DNA of 64,000 nucleotides from Cepaea nemoralis (GCA_014155875.1 JACEFZ010026847.1:1-64000), one strand, 5' to 3'. Shown: positions 43,401-54,124, counted from the stretch's first letter. The notes: generated by a model from the letters alone, not told the origin. A program made the numbers and translations.

Positions 43401-44194
43401 ACTAGATGGCTGTGCCTTTGCCCTAAAATCTTATAGTCCACGTGGTACAGCTTTGGCCATCGCGTCCGCCCACAGCTTCCTGTCACTCGTGTATCAATCA
43501 TTTCCGATGCAGGCGTATCTCCGCGCTTGGATGGCAGACAATCCAGCATCTTCAAAGTCCTCCCGCCTGACTTCCCACACAGCCTTCCTATTGTGAGGGC
43601 ATTTCCCAACTTTAACCCTTCCCTTTAACATGCACACCGATATGACTAACTAATTTATAAGCAGGTATTATAATTTAACGGTCTTGTTCTGGGTGGCGTT
43701 AGATTTTAAATAGTTTCGGAACATTGCGGTTAAAACCGCATCTGAACAATAAGTTCATAATGAATGTCATAAAATGTCGATGAGTACACCTCGTTGAATT
43801 TGAACAAAGTGTTTCACCACTCGTATTCGACTTCCGGAGCTTGATATGAATAGGAACGCGATACCAGGGGAATAACGGAAGCGCCTCGAATCCGAGCTGT
43901 TGGTATCGTAGCGCTGAAGCCAGTGCGAGTCCCGTCTTCGCGTGAGTATTTTGCATAGTATAAAAAGCTTAGAAGTTGAGGGACTTACACTGGGTGCTCA
44001 CTTTGGAGGATGGTAAAAGTGATACCAACATAGTCGCATATAGAGACCTAGGAGAGTTGGTGAGTACAACCGTTAGATGGTATGTTCCCAACTTGGGCAT
44101 TTATTTAAATCCGTAGAAGCGTGACCGTTTGTGACATAGGAGTATAACCGCTTGTGTCTCAGGCAGCCTACTATGTGTGAACAGCCATCTCCGC
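43401..44194. other. No gene assigned; unique-looking DNA
   Basis: An 82-residue minus frame at 43609-43361 and an 85-residue minus frame at 43956-43699 show no domain I recognise. The first overlaps the satellite edge. Confidence 0.45.
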
Positions 44195-44510
44195 GATGCG
44201 AAGCAATATCAGCATCTAGTGGCTTCTCCGGTGCACAGAATTATGTCCTTAACGATCTTCGGACATAGCTCTCTGTCATAAGCCTCTGTTGCTGTCAAAT
44301 GTACATTATCTATCACATCTTGAATCCATCTACTATATGATCTTCCTTTTCTCCGCTTCCAAAGTACACCTTCATACATAGTTTTTTTTTTTTTTTCTCC
44401 CCAGATATTCTTGTCTTATTACACGCCCAACATATTTCAGTGTCCTCGAGTTTATGTGCCGTAATATTCTATTTAATCACAAATGCAATAAAGAACATAT
44501 TGCACCATTT
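44195..44510 (-). mobile_element. RTE-like LINE C-terminal fragment (another lineage)
   Basis: The complement contains remnants of RTLKYVGRVIRQE, of a WKRRKGRS stretch and of MDSRC-type sequence, matching the GRVIR and GRRGRGRP-W--D regions of endonuclease/reverse-transcriptase proteins. A T-run at 44383-44396 and frameshifts break it. Confidence 0.55.
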
Positions 44511-44794
44511 CTTGCCTGGCATATTTCGCTGCACCTCTTCGGGTGCTTGCTGCAGAGTTATAGAATAATTTACGTGGACGCTGACTGAAATATTAAGTAT
44601 ATTGTCGTTGATATTGTTCGGAGGACGGGAACGTTAGCCCCACCGAAGTCTAACATTTCACAATAATATAGTTTTGATATTTGTTTTCTTCTTCGTCCAG
44701 TGAATGTGTGTACGCCATTGTAACGCATATATTCCAGTGTATGTGTTTTTCGGCTGATTTTGTTGTTGTTGTTGTTGTGCGCTCGCTTTTGAAC

Positions 44795-45048
44795 ATAAGC
44801 GTAGTCCATACACGTGCTACTACTTCCAATGCACTGGACTGATTTTTGCGTGTGGATTAGCTTTCCCTATTACTAGTGTCCCTCGCCATCAGGCGAACCC
44901 ACTCCGATTTCTGAGGTACTTGTAATTTACGTCGCCAAGTCCAGGACGAGAAGTCAACATTTTTATGTCCAACTGACTGGTGTAGGCATTGAACCCGCTA
45001 CCTCGACATCAGCACATCGGATGTTTAAGAACCAGCGCTCTTATCAAT
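44795..45048 (-). mobile_element. S3 SINE
   Basis: On the complement: a tRNA-like head (GATAAGAGCGCTGGTTCTTA, B box GGGTTCAATGCC), then CAGTCAGTTGGAC, CTTCTCGTCCTGGACTTGG, ACAAGTACCTCAGAAATCGG and GTGGGTTCGCCTGATGGCG. Three other copies are in the window. Confidence 0.8.
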
Positions 45049-45160
45049 TCTCCAGTGCCTCTCTTCTCATTACTTGACCAAAGAATGCTGTTTGTCTCTT
45101 TCTTATCGTTGTCTATAATGCTTACTTTTATTAATCTTTTTCCGGGCAATGGGTAATCGC
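45049..45160 (-). mobile_element. RTE-like LINE scrap (subfamily A)
   Basis: CTCCAGTGCCTCTCTTCTCA and GACCAAAGAATGCTGTTTGT match 13100-13150 and 35200-35250. Confidence 0.7.
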
Positions 45161-45289
45161 CTGCCTTTCTGAATCTGCCTCCTGATATATGTAGATTTGG
45201 GTGTTGTTAGCGATCCAGAGGATTCTCGGCGTCCTAGCGAAGACATCAGATGTTTGTGCCTTTTAGTTTATTCCTAATGCCGTTGTTGT

Positions 45290-45440
45290 GAACATTATGA
45301 GCAACAGTATCTATATTATTAGGTGATTAAGCGCCATGGGTTGATAAATCGTCTTATGTGAAGTTTCCGTAACAGTCATGGGCTTATTAATAAAACTATG
45401 GTTAAAATAGCAATAATTGGTTTTCCCCCACGCAACTCCC
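45290..45440 (-). mobile_element. S6 SINE 3' part
   Basis: TGATTAAGCGCCATGGGTTG and AAATCGTCTTATGTGAA are the complement of 62690-62760. The end CGCAACTCCCTTTAA also occurs at 24010. Confidence 0.65.
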
Positions 45441-45444
45441 TTTA

Positions 45445-45869
<425 letters not shown>

Positions 45870-46540
45870 TTGATATATAATACACCATGTCTGTTACCAT
45901 ATTAACAACTTACTACTGCAGCACACATTGTATTCGTTACGGATTCAAAGAGTATCCTTAGCAAGGCGGAGAACGGAATGTTTCGTGTGGAATGGCTCTC
46001 GTCGCTTCAGCGGTCACAGATCGTGAGAATTGTATGGATATTTTGCCCTGGCCATGCGGATGTACGGGAGAATGAACAGGCTCATAGGCTATAGTCCAAT
46101 TACTTTTGTCTGCCCCAATATAAGATTCCATATCTCAGTAACCAGCTGAGAGAAAATGATGAGATTTAGCATATAACCTTATCATGATGTCCACCCAACA
46201 AAAAAGTTTTTGTTCTGGAGATTGTACAGCAGATTTCAAAGTTTGTTTATATGCGGTATATAATTTACGGGACAGCGATGAAGTGCACAATATTAGAAGT
46301 ATTACATCTTCACGAGGAAACATGAGCGTTCAGTAGTAAATTTTCCCGTTGTTCACGGGATTGGCCTTACGAAAAGAGCCTTGAGAAGTAAAACGGGGAG
46401 TGTTCAGTGGTGTCGCAGTATCTTCAGAGGTGTGTCATTAATGTGGGTCCTTTCATATAATTGATTATTTGGTTGTTTCGGAATACCCTTACATGTATTA
46501 TGTTTCTTTACCCTTACTTGTATTTTATCTTTAAACAAAA
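45870..46540. other. No gene recognised
   Basis: 45885-45915 resembles 24030-24060 next to an S6/S7 pair. The rest looks unique. Confidence 0.5.
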
Positions 46541-46735
46541 CATGCCTGTAGTAGGAACTTGGTGCATATCTGTAAAGTGTTAGAACCATCACATCTTGTA
46601 GGCCTGAGTGCATAGATGGCTTGGTGGTAAGTATTTCTCTCCCACAGCGAATGTTGAGAGCTGACACTGAATCCCTACCCAGCCTTGTCCATGACATTGT
46701 CAGCACAACAAACTAACCATTATACCAACATGTAT
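46541..46735 (-). mobile_element. S4 SINE-like repeat
   Basis: The complement reads AATGGTTAGTTTGTTGTGC, GCTGACAATGTCATGGACA, TGCACTCAGGCCTACAAG and ATGTGATGGTTCTAACAC, as in 54590-54760. Confidence 0.7.
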
Positions 46736-46964
46736 ATTTACCTTTACTGATATTATGGTGGTTCTTTGTTTTTTTCTGTTATTATAAGTAAGTAGTTTTC
46801 AATAATACAAAACAGGAGTCGGTCTACGTATTTAATATCTCAAACTCACGATACATTCACCTGTAGCACAAACACTATTTATACAGAAAATTATATTTCA
46901 CGCATTTATTCCCATCCAATAATAAATGTCAACAACAACAAAAATGTAGAAATAGCAGGTGCGT

Positions 46965-47084
46965 TTATGTAGCTGATAGGAGACTACGCTGATTTTATGA
47001 GCATGGTTGAATGAGGAGTGGCCGCCTGCGCTCATCGCCCACTAACAGAGTAAAACACCGACCACCTAATCCTCCGTGCATTCA
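46965..47084 (+). mobile_element. S4 SINE-like repeat, 5' part next to a 34-bp array
   Basis: GGAGACTACGCTGATTTTATG, CTGCGCTCATCGCCC and CCGTGCATTCAGACCTACAT match other S4 copies. The sequence then enters a tandem array whose unit is the S4 segment itself. Confidence 0.7.
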
Positions 47085-47735
47085 GACCTACATCATGTGA
47101 TGATTCGATCACATCACAGGCCTACATCATGTGATGATTCGATCACATCACAGGCCTACATCATGTGATGGTTCCATCACATCACAGACCTACATCATGT
47201 GATGGTTCTATCACATCACAGGCCTACATCATGTGATGGTTCTATCACATCACAGACCTACATCATGTGATGGTTCTATCACATCACAGGCCTACATCAT
47301 GTGATGGTTCTATCACATCACAGGCCTACATCATGTGATGATTCGATCACATCACAGGCCTACATCATGTGATGGTTCCATCACATCACAGACCTACATC
47401 ATGTGATGGTTCCATCACATCACAGACCTACATCATGTGATGGTTCTATCACATCACAGACCTACATCATGTGATGGTTCTATCACATCACAGGCCTACA
47501 TCATGTGATGGTTCTATCACATCACAGACCTACATCATGTGATGGTTCTATCACATCACAGGCCTACATCATGTGATGGTTCTATCACATCACAGACCTA
47601 CATCATGTGATGGTTCTATCACATCACAGACCTACATCATGTGATGGTTCTATCACATCACAGACCTACATCATGTGATGGTTCTATCACATCACAGACC
47701 TACATCATGTGATGGTTCTATCACATCACAGACCC
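47085..47735. repeat. 34-bp minisatellite grown within an S4 element
   Basis: About 19 units of CAGACCTACATCATGTGATG plus GTTCTATCACATCA. The unit equals the S4 segment seen once in other copies (GCCTACAAGATGTGATGGTTCTAAC near 46600, inverted). Within each unit, CATCATGTGATG and TCACATCACA can pair. Confidence 0.95.
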
Positions 47736-47784
47736 ATAGCCGGTTCCTGCTCCGGGACATGTTTTCACTGTGAATTTACAACAA
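47736..47784 (+). mobile_element. S4 SINE-like repeat, 3' part
   Basis: CCCATAGCCGGTTCCTGCTC matches CCCACACCAGATTCCTGCTT at 54732, so the S4 copy continues beyond the array. Confidence 0.55.
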
Positions 47785-48030
47785 AAGTTAGTTGCATACC
47801 CTTTACAGGATGTTGCAGCCAACCCCAGCATTTTTTGGCTCTTTGTGATTTCTTGGCAAGTTTACATTCAGTAGTTTGCCACTGCTTTCTGAATGACCAG
47901 TACTCATATCAGTGTATGAAAATATCAACGGGAGACGATCTGCTGCCAAATCGCCTGCAGCTGTGTTTCGAACCCAATATGAAGGATTACGAATTGTGTC
48001 TGTAACCCCTTCATTACAGAGCATCATTTT
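47785..48030 (-). mobile_element. S1 SINE, near full length
   Basis: The complement shows a head (CTCTGTAATGAAGGGGTTAC, B box GGGTTCGAAAC), the body CAGAAAGCAGTGGCAAACTA and CTTGCCAAGAAATCACAAAG, and the end CATCCTGTAAAGGGTATGC. Confidence 0.88.
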
Positions 48031-48134
48031 ACAAGGGAACTCTTTAATAATGGGGTTTCTGTGTCACAGTCGTCTTCATTTGTAAATATGCGTTAGTAAA
48101 TATTTCCTTTAGTGTCAAACCCATAACAATAAAT

Positions 48135-48345
48135 GTTGCATGTCCATTGCAGGATGCTGCATTCAACCCCAGGTTGATCTTATAAGCAATTTTACATTCT
48201 GTAGTTTGCCACTGCATTCTGAACGAGAAGTCAACATTTCAGACCAACTTAAATGCTAGTGTAGGGATTGAATGCCCTGCCTCGCCATCAGCGCACTAGA
48301 AGTGTAAGAGCGATCACTTTTATCCTGTCGACCATGTAGAATTCT
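48135..48345 (-). mobile_element. S1 3' part joined to an S3 head
   Basis: 48150-48225 is the S1 body and end. From 48220 the sequence is S3 (GAGAAGTCAACATTTCAGAC, B box complement ATTGAATGCCCTGCC). The join lies inside GAACGAGAAGTC. It may be a nested insertion, a recombinant, or template switching. Confidence 0.7.
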
Positions 48346-48935
48346 GTGTCAAACCTGGGGCAACCTGTATTTGTAAATAATTATTTTATCATTCAAGCAT
48401 GACATTATGTATTGAAGCTCTTCTGCCAACATCATCGTGCGCCATGCTGTTAGGTGGTAATGTTTTGAAACATGTGCCATGCTGACAGTCAGTGATGGTT
48501 CGCAAACTCACATGATCACCAGAGGCTTAGATTACATCAAGTTTGCCAGCTGTCACTACGTTTTCAAGTTATCATGTACAAAAGAATAATAATTAATTTA
48601 TAATATTCACTGCTACTGAATTTATTATTACTTGATTTCTTTCTTATACAAATAAAAACTTTATTACTAACTGATCAGTACCATACGTATGTATACACAT
48701 AAGTAATAAATTTGTAAATATGTTCAATTACTTTAGCTGTTAAGCTACTAATTCTTGTCTTGTATACAGAATGACTGAATTTATTAAAAATTCATCAATA
48801 ACATATATAAGTTTATGAGCTATTGCAAATTTATAACAAATGCGGAATTAATTTGCTCATAATTTAATTGTATATGTTATGTAAATTTAATCCTGTTTGT
48901 CAAAAGCCATAATTAAGATAACAATATTTTTCTGA
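48346..48935. other. No gene; very AT-rich
   Basis: The segment 48580-48900 is strongly AT-rich with TAATTTATAA motifs. Nothing coding is seen. Confidence 0.55.
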
Positions 48936-48939
48936 ATAT

Positions 48940-49160
48940 AAAAAAAAATACCCACACACAAAACTACACGCCAACCAAAAATCACAACCACCCACGGAGA
49001 AATTGAAAACATCACAAACTGTGAACATCTTGGCTCCACAATCAACAACCATGGGGATTGTTCACAAGAAGTCAGACATAAACTGGCCATAGCCATACAG
49101 GGATCAACAATAATAAGAGCCTATAGCACAACACCAGCAAACACATGCAAGTAAACTGTG
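48940..49160 (+). mobile_element. RTE-like LINE fragment
   Basis: The plus strand translates to IENITNCEHLGSTINNHGDC and SQEVRHKLAIAIQGSTIIRA, a match in order to the KYLGT-IT-DG-C---I--R-A-A region seen in the LINEs at 35 and 51 kb. Confidence 0.7.
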
Positions 49161-49314
49161 TTAGAACAAGCACAGAGCTTGACATCTGACAATCGTTACA
49201 TGGGTTGTCAAGGCTTTCTTTTCTCAAAGTGATTTTGATTTTTTTCAAAATTGTGTTGGGCATATACCACAATTTACATATAGACATACACAAACACACA
49301 ATTTTAAATATTTG

Positions 49315-49380
49315 CAGACAGTAGTAGACAGTAGTTGCTGTAGTAGCCATAGTGGTAACTGTAGTAGTAGCAGTTGTAAA
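49315..49380. repeat. AGT-rich trinucleotide patch
   Basis: A degenerate run of AGTAGT, GTAGTAG and GCAGTTG units. Confidence 0.8.
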
Positions 49381-49444
49381 GGTAAAAAGTGAAGTACCCT
49401 GCTTTTCCATTTCTTTAGGCACTGAGTATATGGTGAAAGAAAAC

Positions 49445-49650
49445 ACCACATTTTTGTAAAACAATTGGCACTCAATGGGTGATGTGGTCAATAGCGCACA
49501 CTTCGTCTTTACTTTCCAGAACATTTCATGGTGCATAGTTTCGGGGCTGAGTCAACCCGGGAGCAATAAGTGGGGATTCAATTACATGATCTACGGGTTA
49601 ACCATTCGCTATCGCGCTCTCGACGGCCTGTGCACTTGGTAAGCGAAATT
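49445..49650 (-). mobile_element. S9 tRNA-like SINE
   Basis: CACTCAATGGGTGATGTGGT, GGGGCTGAGTCAACCCGGGAG and GGGATTCAATTACATGATCTAC correspond in order to 63090-63240. On the complement the head has a B box near TGTAATTGAATCCCC. Confidence 0.6.
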
Positions 49651-50215
49651 TAAGGGGAAACAAATATCTCTTTTTCACGGGAACATAATATTCATTTTAT
49701 TGTTTTCAAGGGATATAACTCGCCAACGTTTTTCTAAAGAAGCAATTAGTTATATTAATTGTTAAATTTTTAAAATACTGACACCACCTATTCACAGTTA
49801 ACACAATAATTTGACATCCTAAAGTTTAAAATACATTGACTGCTAAATTTAATAAAAATGTACTTGTTAATGCAATATATACAATATTTCAACACTGCAA
49901 GCTCCGTGCACGATGTTAACGACTGTCCCCCAAAGGACGCCCTGACAATGTTACTCTGGTTTCTCTTCACAACGTCAATTACTCTTTTGACTCGTGGCGT
50001 TGGAGTTTGAGCCTGGTATGGTGGGGGGCCGGGTGATCCAAAAAAAAAAAAAGAACAACAACCTCACATAAGCATCACTTTAAATGTGGGCCCGGTGGAC
50101 CACTGTGGGCAATAGCTCACAGTGGGACTAAGGGTCCACGCCAAAAACAGGGGAGGCGGGGAACCAGCTAGTCTGGGATGACCGCCAAACCCCCCCCCCC
50201 CCCCCCCCCCCCCCA
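49651..50215. other. No gene; homopolymer tracts
   Basis: AT-rich to 49900. A-run at 50041-50052 and a C-then-A run at about 50188-50222. The segment 50080-50135 holds an inverted repeat, CCACTGTGGGCAATAGCTCACAGTGGG. Confidence 0.6.
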
Positions 50216-50227
50216 AAAAAAAAGTTG

Positions 50228-50466
50228 AAGTTTGAGCAGTTCTGATTTTCAGTCCGTTTATTCTCCGCAAATATGCACTCCAACAGTTCTTTCTGCATGT
50301 TGTGAATACTAACGATGGACTCCAACAGCTCCTTCTGCATCTTATTAATCCCGCAGACGGACTCGAACACCTCCTTCTGGAATTTAAGAATTCCGAATAT
50401 GGAAGACAACACAATCGCGAACAAGCATGAATGCACGCAGACGACGACTGTTTGAAATACGTCCAT
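50228..50466 (-). CDS. Small ORF with 14-residue repeats, function unknown (tentative)
   Basis: The minus-strand ATG at 50466 has a good animal start context (A at -3, G at +4). Residues about 5-27 (VVVCVHSCLFAIVLSSIFGI within this) are hydrophobic and could be a signal or membrane segment. Three tandem 14-residue units follow: ILKFQKEVFESVCG, INKMQKELLESIVS and IHNMQKELLECIFA, then a polar tail. The DNA units are 42 bp. Lys and Glu codons differ between units while the residues stay the same, and the spacing fits two heptads of a coiled coil. After about residue 80 the frame enters a C/A homopolymer (G/T on this strand) and its C-terminus is not credible. It lies between an RTE LINE and a homopolymer tract. 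I recognise no family. It could be a chance ORF over a minisatellite. Confidence 0.35.
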
Positions 50467-50516
50467 TTTGGTGACTTGTTTCCTTCCAGTTCGTTACCAT
50501 AGACATGACCATTCAA

Positions 50517-51555
50517 TCAATCCATCATGTGCCATGCCAGAAAGCGTGGGCGGTCATGACTCGCCATTTCACTCGATCACCAGAGTCGTGGATCAGCTCC
50601 GTGTTCCTGTCTCGTCCATGCCATGTGGCCAAGCCATCCAGGTATTTTCCTCTCTGTCTTCCTCTTGGTCTGTTCCCTTCGATCTTACCAGTTGTCACCA
50701 AGTTCTCCAATCCATTTCTTCTCATAACATGTCCAAAAAATTTTGACTGTCTACGTCTAATTTGTCTAATCAGTTTACGATTTTCATTTGTCTCCTGTAG
50801 TACTTAGTCATTGGTTTTTCTGTCTGTCCATGGTATTCTTTGCATTTTCCTCAGAAACCACATTTCTGCAGCCATCAGATGTTTTTCAGCTTGCCTGCAC
50901 ATTGTCCAAGTTTCACATCCATACAAAAGAACAGGCTCTATGTATCCCCTCAACACTCTTTTTCTCGTTTCAATTGACATCTTTTTATTGGTTAGAATGT
51001 TTTTCATCTTGCTAAAGGTTACTCTCGCCATGGCGATTCTTGTTCTAATCTCTTCAAGGCATCTCCCATCAGATGTTATGACTGTTCCGAGATAATTGTA
51101 CCGATTCACTTGTTGAAGAATATTCCCATTTACTTGTATATTACATTGTGGTACTTCGTTCTTCCTAGTGACTACCATTACCTGTGTCTTCTTACAATTT
51201 AATTCCAACCCCAGCTGCTCACTGTGTACAACAACCGCGCCTACTAATTGTTGTAGATCTTGTGCATTGTCTGCAATCAATACTGTATCATCTGCATATC
51301 TAATGTTATTGATGTTTCGTTCTCCAATGCTGATTCCATTTATATCTTCTACATTTCTGAAAATATTTTCACTGTATAGGGAAACAAGATCTGGAGACAT
51401 TACACATCCCTGCCTAACACCTCTCTTAATAGGTTGATATTGTCCCACTTCATTATCAATCCTTATGGCAACTTGTTGTTTCCAATATATGTTTTTTATA
51501 AGTCTAATGTCTTTCCCATTAATTTGTAGATCTGCAAGCATACCTACCATGCTCT
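50517..51555 (-). mobile_element. RTE-like LINE, 5'-truncated (subfamily B)
   Basis: This is the best preserved RTE-like copy with a catalytic domain. It is read right to left, from part-way through reverse transcriptase to the C-terminus. It starts abruptly at about 51555, where an R10 repeat begins. One frame break near 50800 separates the two open frames. Confidence 0.88.
50525..51555 (-). pseudogene. Reverse transcriptase of an RTE-like LINE, one frameshift
   Basis: In order on the minus strand: IRLIKNIYWKQQVAIRID, the palm motif GVRQGCVMSPDL (about 51420-51385), the catalytic YADDTVLIA (about 51300-51275), LNCKKTQVMVV, NYLGTVITSDGRCLEEI, VLLYGCETWTM and AEMWFLRKMQRIPWTD. After a break near 50800 a second frame gives MRRNGLENLVTTGKIEGN and the ELIHDSGDRVKWRVM tail, ending at 50525. 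The endonuclease and N-terminal half are absent. The protein would copy LINE RNA at the target site. The 287-codon frame at 51667-50804 adds about 38 residues from the neighbouring R10 repeat, so its N-terminus is not native. Confidence 0.88.
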
Positions 51556-51890
51556 TCACTGCCCCATGTAAAAAGAAGAAAAGACAGGAGTCTCGGCAAG
51601 CAAACAGCCAGCACAGGAACACTGTGCATAATGCCGCCGCCAGAATGCCAACACAAAAGTCCTGCACGAAAAATACAGTTCATCGTCGATGGAAGCGGCA
51701 GTCACTAGAAAACCAGAAGCCACAGATTACTGCGTGAGGAAAACCAGTCAGTCCTGCGACAAAGCCTGTCGCCATTATTCCGAACATGCAATTCATGCTA
51801 CAAACAACAGCGGACAGATGTAAAAGCATTTCACATGAAATTAACAGCTCAATGTCGCGCACACACTCAACTCATTAGCAGGGCTGACAG
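51545..51890 (+). mobile_element. R10 repeat
   Basis: This is homologous to the complement of 28290-28610 over its full length (ACTGTGCATAATGCCGCCGC, TTCATCGTCGATGGAAGCGG, ACAAACAACAGCGGACAG). It abuts the 5' truncation point of the LINE and the start of a transposase remnant. Confidence 0.7.
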
Positions 51891-51929
51891 AATCATGTAC
51901 TTCCAGTCCAACATGAGGAAAATGTATAT

Positions 51930-52422
51930 AAGGCTTCACGTTTAGAAAGTACAAGGGAGGTAGAAACATCATTTGCGAGCAACCGCATTTAGGAGCCACG
52001 AGAAGCAGATACCTACGTGAAATAAGGGAAATGCGCAAATAAAATTATGACATAGTGTATTTGGATGAAACCTGGATCAATGCGCACCACACAAGTGAAA
52101 AGGAATGGCAATCAGTGGACGGAAAGATAACGCGATATGTGCCCAGTAGTAAAGGACAGCGTTTCGTTATAGCCCATGCTGGTAGTACTCAAAATGGTTT
52201 ACTACAGAATGCTGGACTCGTGTTAGTATCAAAGCATACAGACAATAGGGATTGTCATAATGAGATGAATGGTAATGTATTTAGCGATTGGCTCGAGAAT
52301 ACAGTGCTTCTATCCCTAGATAGGCCGTCTTTTCTAATTATGGACAATGCATCATATCACGATGTAGTTGCCCAAGAAGACAAAATACCTACGGCATTGA
52401 TGCGTGACAAGGCAAACGTGGT
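51930..52422 (+). pseudogene. DDE_3-type (IS630/Tc1-like) transposase, catalytic part, broken
   Basis: The frame reads from about 51955 (CEQPHLGATRSRYLREIREM), has a TAA stop at 52039-52041 and continues with NYDIVYLDETWINAHHT. The Asp in VYLDETW is the first catalytic residue. FVIAHAGSTQNGL, the DYHNEMN-like stretch DCHNEMNGNVFSDWLE and the LIMDNASYHDVV motif near 52337-52375, with the second Asp, follow in family order. IPTALMRDKANVV near 52388-52425 is the usual next segment. The third acidic residue (in an NPIE-like motif of the family) is missing, because at about 52422 the frame passes into an unrelated repeat (R11). The C-terminus reappears at 52690. Nothing suggests function. Confidence 0.8.
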
Positions 52423-52689
52423 TGCGGCCTTGTGGGAGCACGTGTACACCTCGAAGGAGCAAATGGATCACCATAGTCTGGCAAGAATGAGGCAGCGAGG
52501 AGTGACGAGGGGATCTGGCCGAGGCTCGACGCTCAGAGGAAAGGCGAAACGGACATATAATCAGGTTGCTACTGGAATTATTGGTGTTGGAACTCTTCGC
52601 TGGCTGCTGAGGTTGGGGGCGGAGCGCTTATGGGAATGACCCGAATGCTGTGATGTCGGTTTCTAAATCAATCAGTCAATCAATCTATT
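52423..52689 (+). mobile_element. R11 repeat inserted in the transposase
   Basis: The translation RMRQRGVTRGSGRGSTLRGK and the TYNQVATGIIGVGTLRWLL segment match the repeat at 53665-53930. The repeat ends with GATGTCGGTTTCTAAATC and a (CAATCA)n-like tail at 52655-52686. It keeps the transposase frame open, making a false 194-codon chimera at 52055-52639. Confidence 0.7.
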
Positions 52690-52815
52690 CAAATTGTCTG
52701 ACGTCAAGATACTAACTCAGACCGCGCTATTAAAAATTGATAAAAGTTGCTGGAAAAAATGTGAGGACCATGTGTTGAAAGAGGAAGATGACTATTGGAG
52801 AAAGGATTGATTGAA
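52690..52815 (+). pseudogene. DDE_3-type transposase C-terminus, after the R11 insertion
   Basis: The plus frame reads FKLSDVKILTQTALLKIDKS and the CWKKCEDHVLKEEDDYWRKD motif, then a stop. This is the end of the transposase started at 51930. The segment that should lie between, with the last catalytic acid, has been lost or was deleted when R11 inserted. Confidence 0.7.
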
Positions 52816-53590
52816 TTTTATGCAACCGATAGCAGTCATCAGCCTACTGGAATCGTCCGACACCGATTAAGGTCTGGGCAGATCGCAGACATTAATCCAC
52901 ATGCACACCTACTGGGATATTGTGCTCCACATATTCAGAAGAATTGCAGGCCCTAAACATTACAGAATCGGCATAAACAATACAACTTGTTAATGGCAAC
53001 AGTTTGTATTTCACAGAGATGAATTTTCAATTCCGTAAGCCCTCAACGGTGACAAACAACTGACATTGAAAAAACAAAAAGCTCTAGACGCACTGAATGC
53101 CAACCGAAGAGTATTATTGCGGTGGGAACTGACATATTGTGGCATAACAAGAAACGTGAGAAGAAACACGTTGTCAAATGAGGGGACAACACACGAACAT
53201 AAGAATCATTCTATAAACTTCAATGAAAAGAGGACCAACATCTTGACCGTTAAGAAGGAAGCCCACTACAGAGACATTCACAGCTATATTCGTCGTGCAA
53301 AACAGGTAATCATGTTCCGTCTCAGCAGAGTAGACATTGCACCCACTCCCATACGAATCTGGATACGCCTTGTGTTTGTCATCCGAACTGGCGGGGACAT
53401 TGGCATTACTGTAAAACAAGTTTGTTAGCGAGAAATCACTAGTTTTTTACCAGTACATCAAAGAAATGTCGCCGCTTTCCATGATTTAAGTTGCTTTTGT
53501 ACCCATCAAAGACATATTTCTTGGGTGGGGGTAAATATAAGACGGCAGGAAAAATTTCATAACGATGCAACAGACAGTTTTCAAAATAAT
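52816..53590. other. No gene assigned
   Basis: A 120-residue plus frame at 53066-53428 (KEAHYRDIHSYIRRAKQVI within it) has ordinary composition but no domain I recognise. It may be part of the mobile element upstream or chance. Confidence 0.4.
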
Positions 53591-53599
53591 TGATCATGA

Positions 53600-53940
53600 A
53601 TGAAGGCATTCTTTTCGGGACAGACTATAGCAGGGAATGCACCTCTTGGTGGAATTTTGCCTATGGACAAGGGGGAGGTGGTCGTGCGCTTGTGGTACCA
53701 GGTGGAGAAGGCGGAGGAACAGATTGAGAACCCATATGTGGAAAGAATGAGATTGCGGGGGATCGGCAGGGGTTCTGGCATAATCTCAAAACTGAGAGGG
53801 AAGACCAGGAGAACTTTTAATCAGATAGCGGTGGGTACTATTAGAAGTATGACTCTTCACTGGCTGTTGAACGAGGGGACGGAGCACGTACGGGAATATT
53901 TTGAGTGCAGTGATGTCGGTTCTTGACTCAACTCAACTCA
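53600..53940 (+). mobile_element. R11 repeat, second copy
   Basis: The plus frame to 53926 holds ERMRLRGIGRGSG, KLRGKTRRTFNQIAVGTIRS and MTLHWLLNEGTEHVREYFEC, then the end GATGTCGGTTCTTGA and a (CTCAA)n tail. It is homologous to 52423-52689. Frames are open in both copies for over 80 codons. I cannot tell whether this was once a protein domain. Confidence 0.65.
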
Positions 53941-54062
53941 ACATTAACAAATTTTAAGCCATAACTGTGACACACCCCTACTTCCCATTTTCCGCCATCC
54001 ATTTTTGTTTAGTGCAAACCTACCTTCTGTTTGGCTCTGAATCTGTTAACAAAGTTCCGAAG
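53941..54062. mobile_element. S7 repeat
   Basis: TTTTAAGCCATAACTGTGAC, CCATTTTCCGCCATCC and TCTGTTTGGCTCTGAATC match 24090-24190. Confidence 0.65.
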
Positions 54063-54124
54063 CAGAATGATACTATTGGTCTGTGATGTTAGCACATTAT
54101 GTTTTCTGTGTGCTGTATGCCCAG

